Below are positions 26,509-35,109 of a DNA stretch of 52,109 nucleotides, piece by piece. The position numbers and the translations under genes are program-made. The first letter of the stretch is position 1; every line of letters starts with the position of its first letter. The DNA is from Clostridiales bacterium. Lineage in GTDB: Bacteria > Bacillota > Clostridia > Caldicoprobacterales > DTU083. The notes under the pieces are model-generated. The model was not told the origin of the DNA. It saw only the letters and a list, made by a program, of their open reading frames with translations, and did no database searches. The DNA is taken from contig DUSN01000091.1 of assembly GCA_012842605.1 (NCBI GenBank), positions 1 to 52,109 of the forward strand, read 5' to 3'.

Positions 26509-27012
26509 ATGGCTGAAGTAATAAAGGTATATAAGGAGAGCCTGCCTGCGCTGCGTCTGATTGGCAAACGCTACACGAATAATGACAGGGATCAGTACGG
26601 CTCCTATGGCGCTAAATGGGGAGAATGGTTCCAAAACGGCTGGTTTGAAATATTGGAGAGCCTGGGGTCTTTGCCCGAAAACGAAGGTGCTTATTTAGGC
26701 TGCATGAGATGCATTGATGAATTCGAATACTGGATAGGCATGTTCTTTCCTGAAAACACTCCTGTTCCGGATGACTTTTCATATATTGATATTCCGAAAG
26801 GCGATATAGCTGTGTGCTGGGTATATGGGCGGGAGGACAACGGAGAAATTTACGGTGAGCAGCCTCATAATATGTGCCTGGAAAAAATAAAGGAATCAGG
26901 CTGGGAGCTTGCCGATTATCCCTGGTTCATTGAACGGTATAATTGTCCCCGATTTACAACACCTGATGAAAAGGGCAATGTAATTCTTGACTATTGTGCA
27001 TATTTGAAGTAA
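26509..27012 (+). CDS. GyrI-like / AraC effector-binding domain protein
   Basis: A 167-residue stand-alone effector-binding domain of the GyrI/SOUL-like type, with LPALRLIGKRY at the start and a C-terminal half rich in aromatic residues (DYPWFIERYN). Such proteins bind small hydrophobic molecules or inhibit gyrase; the ligand here is unknown. The ATG at 26509 lies 8 bases after CTGGAGG; a TTG at 26503 is less likely. There is no DNA-binding domain. The cobalamin riboswitch promoter begins 20 bases past its stop. Confidence 0.75.
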   Translation: MAEVIKVYKESLPALRLIGKRYTNNDRDQYGSYGAKWGEWFQNGWFEILESLGSLPENEGAYLGCMRCIDEFEYWIGMFFPENTPVPDDFSYIDIPKGDIAVCWVYGREDNGEIYGEQPHNMCLEKIKESGWELADYPWFIERYNCPRFTTPDEKGNVILDYCAYLK

Positions 27013-27032
27013 AAGTAATGAATATTTACAGC

Positions 27033-27062
27033 TTGACATATAGCAAGTATATGACATATAAT
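27033..27062 (+). promoter_or_regulatory. sigma-A promoter of the cobalamin riboswitch RNA
   Basis: A perfect TTGACA (27033-27038) and a perfect TATAAT (27057-27062) with an 18-base spacer place the start of transcription near 27069, about 25 bases before the aptamer. The riboswitch is therefore an independent transcription unit. Confidence 0.75.
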
Positions 27063-27093
27063 CAAGTAAAATTTAATAATGTAGTTTTAATCT

Positions 27094-27290
27094 TAGGTAC
27101 CTATTTAGTAGGTTTAATAGGGAAAGCGGTGAAAATCCGCTGCAGCCCCCGCTACTGTATACGGCGACAAGCCCTGATATTCCACTGGCTTTGCTGGGAA
27201 GGAGAGGGCAAGGAGGAACCGTCAGCCAGGAGACCTGCCTGAGATTTTAGCTGTAATCCTTCGGAGGGAAGGAAATAAGCGGTATATTTA
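27094..27290 (+). ncRNA. cobalamin (B12) riboswitch, apparently without a downstream gene
   Basis: Conserved cobalamin aptamer blocks are present in order: TAGGGAA at about 27118, GCGGTGAAAATCCGC, GCAGCCCCCGCTACTGT (27142-27158), and the B12 box GCCAGGAGACCTGCC (27225-27239). A short hairpin CCTTC...GAAGG (27258-27272) may take part in the kissing-loop switch. It binds adenosyl- or methylcobalamin. The plus strand then holds two terminators and no ORF; the next gene (27513-28739) is on the minus strand. It may control a small RNA or an antisense transcript. Confidence 0.92.
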
Positions 27291-27319
27291 TCTATTTTAT
27301 ATTTACCATTGTTTCTAAC

Positions 27320-27348
27320 CCTCACCGATTCATTTGGTGAGGTTTTTT
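27320..27348 (+). terminator. first terminator behind the cobalamin riboswitch
   Basis: CCTCACCGA pairs with TTTGGTGAGG (one G-T pair), followed by TTTTTT. It is placed as the expression-platform terminator of the riboswitch. Confidence 0.8.
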
Positions 27349-27360
27349 ATTGGTTTTTTT

Positions 27361-27408
27361 AAGAGACTATATTTGTTTTCCTCCTTTTATATAGTCTCTT
27401 TTTTTTTA
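27361..27408 (+). terminator. second terminator behind the cobalamin riboswitch
   Basis: AAGAGACTATAT (27361-27372) pairs with ATATAGTCTCTT (27389-27400), followed by a run of T. Between the two terminators there is no start codon with a ribosome site, so readthrough of the first would give only an RNA about 60 bases longer. Confidence 0.8.
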
Positions 27409-27430
27409 TTAGCCAAATATAGAAACAAAG

Positions 27431-27483
27431 AACACCGGTGTTTTCATTTCATGCAGTGTTGCGCAATGAAAGAACCGGTGTTT
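27431..27483 (-). terminator. terminator of the anti-sigma gene
   Basis: On the minus strand AAACACCGGTTCTTTCATT pairs with AATGAAAACACCGGTGTT around a loop, with small mismatches, followed by CTTTGTTTC. It lies 30 bases past the stop of the minus-strand gene. ACACCGGTGT is itself a palindrome. Confidence 0.55.
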
Positions 27484-27512
27484 CAACTTAGTTAATGAAA
27501 TTATTCTGCAGC

Positions 27513-28739
27513 TTATTTTATATAAGCATGGATGAAATCTGCAAATTCAGCGCTAACTTCATATCTGGACAGGAAGCCTATATTGGGATAATACATGATC
27601 TCGTAATAAACGCCGTTTTGATTGTATATCCTCACGCCAATAGGATTGGCTAATGCATTGCCTGCTGAGCCTTGGCTGGACGGAATAGCAGAACCGCCTG
27701 AACCAGAGGCTGTACCTCCTACATCCATCATACCGGAAGAAGACGAAGAGGTATCGGAGGAAACAGGAGCATCAAGGTCTAAAGGCAAATCTACTGCTAT
27801 AGCAGGGGTGTCTTCTGCGGGAAGATCAACTGCCGGAGCGTCTTCACCTGGTATTGGCTCTATTTCCGGTGACGATTCATTGTTAATTTTATCAGGAGCA
27901 TTTACTTCATCCGGTGCCGGTTCTGCAGGGTCAATGGTTATGTCAGCCGGATCCACATTGCCCGGAACAAATCCAAACAACTTCTCAAAATATTTGTCGC
28001 TTGCATTTTTCAATACAGAGTAATATCCATAAAACTTCTCAATTTCTTCTGCTTCAGCCAGCTCTCCTATGACATTCAATTTGCCTGATACCTTGCTTTG
28101 CTCAGAATATTCAATGAAGAGAACCTTTTTAATATCCTGAGGCCCGTTAATGCCATACAATCTCAGATAGGCCGTTGCGTCCTCATCCTGATTATTGTTA
28201 TAGCTTTCAAAGCTGTAGAACATGAAAAGCTGATAACCATTTTCCCTTTTTACAACAACAACAGCTTCACCGCCTGCAGGTAAGTATTCAAACACTTCCT
28301 TACCCTCCAGGCTTTTGTCCGGTGTAGATTTGATTGTATCTATTCTTCTGCCGATATCATTTTCGTTTACTTGAGCAGGAAGGCCAAATTCCTCTCTCAA
28401 CTCCTCATGGAGCAGGGTATAGTATCTGTCTCCCAGCGTAAACTGATCTGTCACAGGTGCTACTCCATCTTCTCTGCCGGAACCAAGGTCATCGGTTTGA
28501 ATTCCATCCTCGGGCATCATGCCTGAATTTCTTCCCGGCAGCATGTTGTATACAAGCAAGCTTCCTGCAAGAATAACTGCCAGAGCCATTACAGGAACCA
28601 GGCGTTTAAAACTCAGCGTTTTCATGACTTTATCCATTCCCCTTTCATTTCTGCTGATTACTTGTTTTATTATCCTGCTTTCAGCATTTGGGTCGATTTG
28701 AATTTTATCAAAGGCAGCTTTCAAATCCTCCTTTTTCAT
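27513..28739 (-). CDS. membrane-anchored anti-sigma factor-like protein
   Basis: A 408-residue protein with an N-terminal cytoplasmic part of about 45 residues, one membrane helix (about 48-67), and a large outer part. A disordered Asp/Pro/Glu-rich then Ser/Gly-rich linker runs from about residue 262 to 365, ahead of a short C-terminal domain. I infer an anti-sigma role from position: its ATG overlaps the TGA of the ECF sigma gene (ATGA), the usual coupling of such pairs. The cytoplasmic part lacks an obvious zinc-binding HxxxCxxC motif. The signal sensed is unknown. Confidence 0.65.
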   Translation of the reverse strand: MKKEDLKAAFDKIQIDPNAESRIIKQVISRNERGMDKVMKTLSFKRLVPVMALAVILAGSLLVYNMLPGRNSGMMPEDGIQTDDLGSGREDGVAPVTDQFTLGDRYYTLLHEELREEFGLPAQVNENDIGRRIDTIKSTPDKSLEGKEVFEYLPAGGEAVVVVKRENGYQLFMFYSFESYNNNQDEDATAYLRLYGINGPQDIKKVLFIEYSEQSKVSGKLNVIGELAEAEEIEKFYGYYSVLKNASDKYFEKLFGFVPGNVDPADITIDPAEPAPDEVNAPDKINNESSPEIEPIPGEDAPAVDLPAEDTPAIAVDLPLDLDAPVSSDTSSSSSGMMDVGGTASGSGGSAIPSSQGSAGNALANPIGVRIYNQNGVYYEIMYYPNIGFLSRYEVSAEFADFIHAYIK

Positions 28740-29224
28740 AAAACTTCACCTTCCATTTCCAATTTCAACAGCTTTCTGCCGGTATGCAGCCAGCTTCTGA
28801 TGGTGGATTGAGGTTTTCTCATCATTTCTGCAATTTCCGGTGTAGAGTATCCTTCATAGTAGTAAAGATATATGGCTGTCTTATATTTAGGGGGAAGCGC
28901 CAATACCTTTTCCAGGATTCCGTCATATTCATAATTTTCTTCTGCTGCTTCTTTCGGAGCATTTTCCAGTCCAATGGTTCTGGACCCCCAGTGCCGAAAA
29001 TGGTCCTTGCATAAATTTATTGCTGTTCTAATAAGCCATGCTTTTTCGTGCTCTGCATTTTCAAAGACCGTTTTGTCCCTCATTAACCGAAGGAAGGTGT
29101 TTTGAACCATATCCTCGGCATCTGCTTTATTGTTCATGTATAAATAGCATACACGGTAAACAGTCTGCACATGGCGGTTATATATATGCAAAAGCTCTTC
29201 ATTCGTACGAAACAAAGAACTCAT
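28736..29224 (-). CDS. ECF-type RNA polymerase sigma factor
   Basis: A 162-residue sigma-70 family factor with region 2 (ADAEDMVQNTFLRL, about residues 35-48) and region 4 (YSTPEIAEMMRKPQSTIRSW, about 125-144), and no region 1 or 3, as in extracytoplasmic-function sigmas. The ATG follows AGGGGGAAG. It is co-transcribed with the overlapping membrane protein gene downstream, its likely anti-sigma. A possible self-recognised promoter lies at 29248-29273. Confidence 0.9.
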   Translation of the reverse strand: MSSLFRTNEELLHIYNRHVQTVYRVCYLYMNNKADAEDMVQNTFLRLMRDKTVFENAEHEKAWLIRTAINLCKDHFRHWGSRTIGLENAPKEAAEENYEYDGILEKVLALPPKYKTAIYLYYYEGYSTPEIAEMMRKPQSTIRSWLHTGRKLLKLEMEGEVL

Positions 29225-29247
29225 TAGCTTCCCCCTCTCACCTTAAA

Positions 29248-29273
29248 TACGATTGAGCGCATAAAAACGTTGA
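29248..29273 (-). promoter_or_regulatory. possible ECF-type autoregulatory promoter
   Basis: On the minus strand TCAAC and CGTA are separated by 17 bases, the general layout of ECF promoters (AAC in the -35, CGT in the -10), about 25 bases ahead of the sigma gene. The match is short and could be chance. Confidence 0.35.
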
Positions 29274-29317
29274 GTTGTAATCAAATTTTTCGAATAACTC
29301 TATTTTACCACTGCTTA

Positions 29318-29397
29318 GGGGACAGGCCTATTAAATGTAAGGAAAGAGTTGAACGATTTATACATTCTCATAAATTGATATATTGAGAACTGTCCCC
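29318..29397. repeat. GGGGACAG / CTGTCCCC inverted repeat
   Basis: GGGGACAG (29318-29325) and CTGTCCCC (29390-29397) flank about 64 AT-rich bases. It belongs to the same kind of intergenic repeat as the elements at 10273 and 35110. The right arm overlaps the spacer of the promoter at 29375. Confidence 0.4.
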
Positions 29398-29403
29398 GAT
29401 AAT
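29375..29403 (+). promoter_or_regulatory. probable promoter of the PIG-V-like gene
   Basis: TTGATA (29375-29380) and GATAAT (29398-29403) are separated by 17 bases, 64 bases before the start codon. Confidence 0.5.
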
Positions 29404-29466
29404 ATGTACAATGATTGATTTTAGATGTACAATTATAGTAATATCCATCATTTGGAGGATGTACCA

Positions 29467-30924
29467 ATGAATAATGCCGGGTTGAATAACTCTAAGACAA
29501 GCAAGACAGCAGATAAAGTAAGCATTATAATCATATGGATTTGTTTAACCATACTGTCAGGTTTGGTGATGAATTGGTTTTTTAGTAAGTCTGACGGCAC
29601 TATTTTGGGACGATTTGGAGCAATTGTTAATGCAGCTTTGTTTGCAGCTCTGGGTATAAGATTTGTTCCCCTATGGGTTGATGCATGGAGCAAAACCGGA
29701 AAAAGTGCAGATATAGATACATTTGAGGAAAATGGTATAAACAGCCATAATGAGGCTGGCAAAAATGCAACTTTGAGCAATGCAGACTTAAGATCCGTTT
29801 CTATAAGGATATTCTTTATATTTTTACTAATTGATCTCTTGATAATATTGCTTATCTATATATTGCAGGTCATGTCAGGCAACAGGGAACCATTCAAAGA
29901 TGCCCTGAATTTATGGAGAGCTACGGACAGTGCAAGCTACCTGACCATAGCTGAAAGCTGGTATGCAAAAACAGGCGAATGGGACAGGCTGGTTCAATTG
30001 GTCTTTCTTCCGGGATATCCTATATTGATCAGGATAGTGAACATTTTTTTTGTTGGGAATTATTTATATTCTGCTATGATAATTTCTGCACTGGCATTTG
30101 CGGGAGCAGGCACCATGATGTACCGCCTTCTCAGGTTAGATTACAGCCATGAAGAAGCAGTACGGGCTCTGAAATTTCTTTGCATACTGCCCGGTGCATT
30201 CTTTTTTGCCTCGCCCATGACTGAAAGCCTGTATCTGTTTCTCAGCGTTTCCTGTTTTTATTGCCTGCGGAAAAAAGACTGGTTTTCTGCATGTGCCCTG
30301 GGGGGAATGGCCTCTTTTACCAGGTCTTTGGGGTTGGTGCTGTTTGTGCCTGTGCTTTTTGAAATGATATCCCATGACATTAAGGAAAATCCACTTAATA
30401 CTAATGTCGGCATAAAGAGAATAATGAAATATGCCAATCTCCTGCTTATATTATTTGGCTTTGGCTGCTATTTACTTGTTAACTACCAGGTGTCCGGGAA
30501 TCCGTTTCAATTCTTGATTTATCAGAAAGAACACTGGCATCAGTCCTTAGGATTGTTTTTCAATACTGTTTCCTATCAAACTGATTATGCAGTCAGATGC
30601 CTGGCGGAAAAGAATTATCACAATTTTATCGGGCTATGGCTGCCTAACCTGTTTTGCATCTTTACCGGCTTAGGCTTGATGCTGGCTGCCGTTAAAAAGA
30701 TGCGTCCCAGCTACACAGCATATTACATGGTATACTATGTTATTGCAATGGGAGCTACCTGGCTGCTCAGTGCGCCACGGTATCATATTGCATTGCTGCC
30801 ATTGCCTGTTGCGCTGTCGGTGATATCCAGAAAGCGCTGGGTAGAGGAAGCATTGACAGTTGCTTATACAATTCTTTATGTATTATACTCGTATGCTTTT
30901 GTTAACCGTTGGAATGTGTGGTGA
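29467..30924 (+). CDS. PIG-V-like mannosyltransferase, integral membrane
   Basis: A 485-residue polytopic protein resembling the GPI-mannosyltransferase-2 (PIG-V) family, GT-C fold enzymes that use a lipid-linked sugar. Family-like segments are LWRATDSASYL (about residue 152), VFLPGYPILIR (about 178) and FASPMTESLYLF (about 240). There are roughly ten hydrophobic helices. The ATG at 29467 follows TTGGAGG; an upstream ATG at 29425 overlaps no site. In bacteria these proteins probably glycosylate surface polymers or proteins. It is a single gene facing the AEC transporter gene. Confidence 0.75.
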   Translation: MNNAGLNNSKTSKTADKVSIIIIWICLTILSGLVMNWFFSKSDGTILGRFGAIVNAALFAALGIRFVPLWVDAWSKTGKSADIDTFEENGINSHNEAGKNATLSNADLRSVSIRIFFIFLLIDLLIILLIYILQVMSGNREPFKDALNLWRATDSASYLTIAESWYAKTGEWDRLVQLVFLPGYPILIRIVNIFFVGNYLYSAMIISALAFAGAGTMMYRLLRLDYSHEEAVRALKFLCILPGAFFFASPMTESLYLFLSVSCFYCLRKKDWFSACALGGMASFTRSLGLVLFVPVLFEMISHDIKENPLNTNVGIKRIMKYANLLLILFGFGCYLLVNYQVSGNPFQFLIYQKEHWHQSLGLFFNTVSYQTDYAVRCLAEKNYHNFIGLWLPNLFCIFTGLGLMLAAVKKMRPSYTAYYMVYYVIAMGATWLLSAPRYHIALLPLPVALSVISRKRWVEEALTVAYTILYVLYSYAFVNRWNVW

Positions 30925-30967
30925 CATAACTTACTTCCGCCACCTTAAAAGAGATGCTTCGAACTTC

Positions 30968-31897
30968 TTAAAAAATAATACTCAGCAGCAATGTAGAAGT
31001 AATAAAGGACAATAGTGTAGTCATGGATACCAGGACTGCAGCAAATTCTTTTTCCTTGTTAAATTGTTCTGCGAATATGGAGGTCATCGCTGAAGCCGGC
31101 ATGGCAGTCATAATTATAACTGAATTGACTGCCCTGGAGGAATCGCCTGCAAAAAGGGCAAGAATATAGATGACTGCAGGGATAGCCACTAGCTTGATTA
31201 TTACCCCGTAGTAAACCATCCAGTCCTTCAGGAAATTTTTAAAACTTACCTTTGACAATATAGCCCCTATAATGAGCATGGAAAGAGGCCCGGTCATATT
31301 CCCGATCCCCTTTACGGCAGTCAGCAGGGTGCGCGGCAAAGCAAGGTTGAATATCAATAATAAAATACCGGCTGCAACAGCCAATATAGAAGGGTTGAGC
31401 AGTATTTTGCCAATTTCACCCTTCCAATTTCCATTAACATTAAAAGGTTCACCTTTATACAACAAAAGCCCATAAGTCCATACAAAAACCACAAAAAATA
31501 TATTGAAGATGGAGCCATACACAACTCCTTCAGTGCCATATACGGAATTTAGGATGGGAAACCCAATATAACCTGTATTAACAAAAACATTGGCAAAATG
31601 AAGTACTGTCTTTCTTGACCCTTTTATTGGTGCGGTGAGCAAATAGGAAGCTGCTGTCATAATGCCGTATGCAGCAAGAGAGTATAGGAATGTCTTAGCC
31701 ACATTTGATTTTATAGCAATGTCGTATGAGATAACAAAGGAAGAAAGTATCATAAAGGGTAATGCTATATGTATCAGGATATCAATAAGCCCTTTATTAA
31801 CATCAGGAGTAATGATATTTCTGCGCCCGGCATAAAAACCTGCAAGGATCATTATCAAAAGTGATCCGATACTTTCGAGAACAACTGTAATATCCAT
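30968..31897 (-). CDS. AEC (auxin efflux carrier) family transporter
   Basis: A 309-residue permease with about ten hydrophobic segments in two similar halves, of the AEC/BASS-related superfamily. In bacteria these carry malate, malonate or other organic acids. The start has AAGGAGAATCAG. It stands alone, so the substrate cannot be inferred. Confidence 0.85.
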   Translation of the reverse strand: MDITVVLESIGSLLIMILAGFYAGRRNIITPDVNKGLIDILIHIALPFMILSSFVISYDIAIKSNVAKTFLYSLAAYGIMTAASYLLTAPIKGSRKTVLHFANVFVNTGYIGFPILNSVYGTEGVVYGSIFNIFFVVFVWTYGLLLYKGEPFNVNGNWKGEIGKILLNPSILAVAAGILLLIFNLALPRTLLTAVKGIGNMTGPLSMLIIGAILSKVSFKNFLKDWMVYYGVIIKLVAIPAVIYILALFAGDSSRAVNSVIIMTAMPASAMTSIFAEQFNKEKEFAAVLVSMTTLLSFITSTLLLSIIF

Positions 31898-32145
31898 TCT
31901 GATTCTCCTTCAATTAACCGGATGTATTCAGCTCTTTATATGTATTTATTTTATTCCCGTATATGTTTTCTGTGACTAAAGCGATTTTTTCTGCAAAAGA
32001 AGGCTGTTTGAGTATAAATGTATATTTTTTCATATAATTATAATAGCCTTGCAATAACCCTGAAACAGTTCTGTCCCTTTATTTAAAATAGTAGATAATA
32101 AGAGCGACAGCCATTGCATAAGAACACTGAAAAGAGGTGCTGTTC

Positions 32146-32937
32146 ATGTTCAAATTCAGAGGAAGGATGTGGATTTTGCTGCTTTCCATAATGCTTCTTA
32201 CTTCCTGCAGCATATCCGGATTGATCAATCCCTCAGGGGCTGATTCCTACACCCAGGAGCCTGGTAATGCAGCGGATATCAGGGAAACTGAAAACCAGTC
32301 GGAATCGGGCAGCCATGAAGATAACTTGTCTGAAGACGGCAGTGCAAATGAGATAACTCTGGAGGTTCTTAATGCAGAAACAGAAGATGAATCAATACCA
32401 GCAGGCCAGGAAACCCATGCAGGCAATTCCAGCCGGGGTAATAAAAACACTGAAAAATCAGCAGGCATACCGGATTCAAAACCTGTAAAAATGGAAATCA
32501 AGCTGTATTTTGCAGACAGGGAAGCTGTATCATCCGGCAAACCCGGCCAATATGGCTTTGTAACTCCAACGGTCAGAAAAGTGCCGGCTACATCCGGCAT
32601 ATTGAAATACACCATCAGTGAATTGATAAAAGGCCCCTTGCCCGAAGAGGAAGGCTTGGATCCTGTAATTCCGGCAACAGTAAAAATTAACAAGGTTATC
32701 ATCAAGGATAAGGTGGCTGTAATTGACTTTAATAAAGCCTTATTGACGGATCATCCCGGAGGAACTCTGGGAGGGACTATTACCCGGCATGCCATAGTAT
32801 TTACAGCATCACAGTTTGACTCGGTGGACGGCGTAATGGTAACAGTGGAAGACAATCCATGGAATGACGGGCATTTCATCTGGGATTACCCAATATATGC
32901 AGATGAGTTGTTAAACAGCATGAAAAACAATGACTAA
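32146..32937 (+). CDS. GerMN-domain lipoprotein
   Basis: A 263-residue lipoprotein. The lipobox is LTSC after a hydrophobic run; a Glu/Ser/Asn-rich linker covers about residues 25-110. The C-terminal half is a GerMN domain (ISELIKGPLPEEE, VAVIDFNKALL, DSVDGVMVTVED), found in GerM and other envelope or spore proteins. I start at the ATG at 32146 after AAAGAGGTG; a GTG at 32137 lies within that site. Role in sporulation or envelope maintenance is family knowledge, not visible here. Confidence 0.82.
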   Translation: MFKFRGRMWILLLSIMLLTSCSISGLINPSGADSYTQEPGNAADIRETENQSESGSHEDNLSEDGSANEITLEVLNAETEDESIPAGQETHAGNSSRGNKNTEKSAGIPDSKPVKMEIKLYFADREAVSSGKPGQYGFVTPTVRKVPATSGILKYTISELIKGPLPEEEGLDPVIPATVKINKVIIKDKVAVIDFNKALLTDHPGGTLGGTITRHAIVFTASQFDSVDGVMVTVEDNPWNDGHFIWDYPIYADELLNSMKNND

Positions 32938-33063
32938 TGATTTAGCTGTCTAACCCAGCTTAAAAAATAGTTAAAAATTCAAAGCTGCCTCACCTGTATA
33001 GACTGTCTCTTTGCAATAATTTCTTAAATTACAGCAGTTTTTGATGTTGCACACAGAATCACA

Positions 33064-33072
33064 TGCTATAAT
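33064..33072 (+). promoter_or_regulatory. extended -10 promoter of the Gfo/Idh/MocA gene
   Basis: TGCTATAAT is a perfect extended -10 element 50 bases before the start codon. No good -35 is seen, which extended -10 promoters tolerate. Confidence 0.5.
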
Positions 33073-33121
33073 AGCTATGAGGAAAGGTGTCAAAATCGAA
33101 AAACTGTGAGGAGCTGGGAAG

Positions 33122-34351
33122 ATGACGAGAGAAGTTTCTGTGGTACTGGTTGGGATAGGTGGATACGGCAATTTATATGTAGAAGCTCTTCTTGATAAGG
33201 GAAAAGAAAGAAGCGTAAAAATAGCCGGTGTTGTTGATCCCAAACCCGAAAATTGTAATTATTTTGATCAATTGAGGGCTTTGGGTATTCCTTTTTTTAA
33301 ATCCATAGATCAATTTTACGCTGAGTCAGGAGCAGATTTGGCAGTTATTACAACGCCGATTCATCTTCATATGGCACATGTCTGCTTGGCTCTTGAAAAC
33401 GGAAGCAATGTTTTATGTGAAAAACCTGTCGCACCTACTGTGCAGGAAGCAAAAAAGATTATTGAAACAAGGGATAAAGCAAAAAGATTTGTATCTGTTG
33501 GATACCAATGGTCTCACAGTGCAGCCATACAAGAGCTTAAAAAAGATATAATGGCCGGAGTATTCGGAAAGGCAAAGAAATTAAAAACCATCATACTATG
33601 GCCAAGAAATGACGCATATTATCAAAGATCATACTGGGCCGGAAGAATAAAGGATCACAACGGTAACTGGATATTGGACAGTGTAGCTTCCAATGCAACT
33701 GCTCACTATATCCACAACATGTTCTATGTACTGGGCAGCAAAACAGATAAAAGTGCGGTGCCTGTGGAAGTAAGCGCAGAACTTTATCGTGCCAATCCTA
33801 TTGAAAACTATGATACAGCTGCAATACGAGCATATACGGAAGACGGAGCCGAGCTGCTGTACATATCTTCGCATGCAGTTAAGGATACAGTACATCCGGT
33901 GTTTCATTATCAATTTGAGAATGCAGACATAGTATTCGGGAATCCAGACAGGGAAGAGCTTAATTCTAGTATTGTTGCAGTCTTTAATGATGGAACAAAG
34001 AAAGATTACGGCAATCCTTTCAAGGATGAGGTGCGTAAATTGTGGATAGCTGCAGATGCTGTTAGAGGAGAGGCTGAATTACCCTGTGGAGTAGAGGCGG
34101 CTTTGTCTCATGTAATATGTGTCAACGCAGCCCAGGAATCAATGGATCCAATTGTAGAATTTCCTTCGTCCATTGTGAAAAGACTGGAGGAAAATAGGCT
34201 TACCTGGGTAGAAGGCTTGTCAGATATATTGATTGAATGCTATGCTGCAGGCAAGATGCCCTTTGAACTTGGGGTGGATTGGGCAAAGCCCGGCAAGAAA
34301 ATTGATACCAGAGAGTATAGCTGTTTCAGAGGAATTAATAATATAAAATAG
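33122..34351 (+). CDS. Gfo/Idh/MocA family oxidoreductase
   Basis: A 409-residue NAD(P)-dependent dehydrogenase. The Rossmann motif is VGIGGYGN (about residues 10-17), and the family EKP signature is LCEKPVAPT (about 100-108). The C-terminal alpha/beta domain follows. Members oxidise or epimerise sugars, inositols and related polyols. A GGAGCTGGGAAG site precedes the ATG. It stands alone with its own promoter and terminator. The substrate cannot be deduced; a link to the neighbouring sugar loci is possible. Confidence 0.88.
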   Translation: MTREVSVVLVGIGGYGNLYVEALLDKGKERSVKIAGVVDPKPENCNYFDQLRALGIPFFKSIDQFYAESGADLAVITTPIHLHMAHVCLALENGSNVLCEKPVAPTVQEAKKIIETRDKAKRFVSVGYQWSHSAAIQELKKDIMAGVFGKAKKLKTIILWPRNDAYYQRSYWAGRIKDHNGNWILDSVASNATAHYIHNMFYVLGSKTDKSAVPVEVSAELYRANPIENYDTAAIRAYTEDGAELLYISSHAVKDTVHPVFHYQFENADIVFGNPDREELNSSIVAVFNDGTKKDYGNPFKDEVRKLWIAADAVRGEAELPCGVEAALSHVICVNAAQESMDPIVEFPSSIVKRLEENRLTWVEGLSDILIECYAAGKMPFELGVDWAKPGKKIDTREYSCFRGINNIK

Positions 34352-34376
34352 TGATATAAGAGAGAGGCGCAGATAT

Positions 34377-34415
34377 AAGGGTATACTTCTTTTAGTATAC
34401 CCTTAACTATTTTTG
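34377..34415 (+). terminator. terminator after the Gfo/Idh/MocA gene
   Basis: AAGGGTATAC pairs perfectly with GTATACCCTT around TTCTTTTA, followed by AACTATTTTT. Confidence 0.8.
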
Positions 34416-34470
34416 TCTGTATGCATATTATGTTATGAGAAATATATCATTCCAGAGGAGGTGCAACCAT

Positions 34471-35100
34471 ATGGCATACTATAGCTATCCCTATATCCCT
34501 CAAGTGCCCGCTCATATGTATACGCATTACTGGAACGGGTATGATCCTTATTATATGAAGGAAATGCCAAAACCGCCCATGCCTGAGCCGCTGCCCATTC
34601 CGGAACCTCCCATGCCTATTGTATGTCCGCAGCCTGAAATTGATTATTACACCTATCCGGCCAACCTGGATGAAGCTTTGCGGATGATAGAAGAAGCGGT
34701 TATGGGAGAAACAAGTGATGCAAAATTTTATGAGGCCATGATAAAACTTTGTGATAAGGAAAAAAAGGCAGTCTTTGAAAGCATCATTGCAGATGAACAC
34801 AAGCATGCCCAGCTCTTCCGCACCATTTATTGTGAGATAACCGGACATGTGCTGCCGGAAGCCCCCACAGGAGAAGTCAAAATGCCAAAGACATGCTGTG
34901 AAGGACTGCAAGAGGCATTTTACGAGGAATTGGCAACAGCTGATAAATATAAAAGAATTTTATATGCTATGCAGAACAGAAGGCATATCAATATGATTGT
35001 GGAAGCAATTACCGACGAACAAAAACATGCACAGAAGCTGAATCATCTCTTTTGTATGAATTGCTGCTGCGAGCATCACCAGCATAAACCGAAGAAATAG
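34471..35100 (+). CDS. ferritin-like domain protein, possible spore-coat protein
   Basis: A 209-residue protein. The first 65 residues are rich in Tyr, Pro and Met (EPLPIPEPPMPI), as in clostridial and bacillar coat proteins. The rest has two ferritin-like helical pairs, each with an E/D-x2-H signature: ADEHKHAQLF and TDEQKHAQKL. A Cys/His-rich tail (CMNCCCEHHQH) ends the protein. The ATG at 34471 follows GAGGAGGTG. Ferritin-like folds bind di-iron or manganese; the coat role is inference from composition. It has its own terminator-like dyad. Confidence 0.7.
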   Translation: MAYYSYPYIPQVPAHMYTHYWNGYDPYYMKEMPKPPMPEPLPIPEPPMPIVCPQPEIDYYTYPANLDEALRMIEEAVMGETSDAKFYEAMIKLCDKEKKAVFESIIADEHKHAQLFRTIYCEITGHVLPEAPTGEVKMPKTCCEGLQEAFYEELATADKYKRILYAMQNRRHINMIVEAITDEQKHAQKLNHLFCMNCCCEHHQHKPKK

Positions 35101-35109
35101 GGAAGGATA

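Noticed and set aside
26994..27242. 82-codon frame running into the cobalamin riboswitch
   Set aside because: The sequence is better explained as the end of the GyrI-like gene, a promoter and a structured aptamer; the frame has no ribosome site.
27431..27483. Inverted repeat considered as a mobile-element end or CRISPR-like repeat
   Set aside because: It is a single dyad placed 30 bases after a minus-strand stop codon with a T-rich tail, so a terminator explains it. No spaced repeats suggesting a CRISPR array were noticed anywhere in the window.
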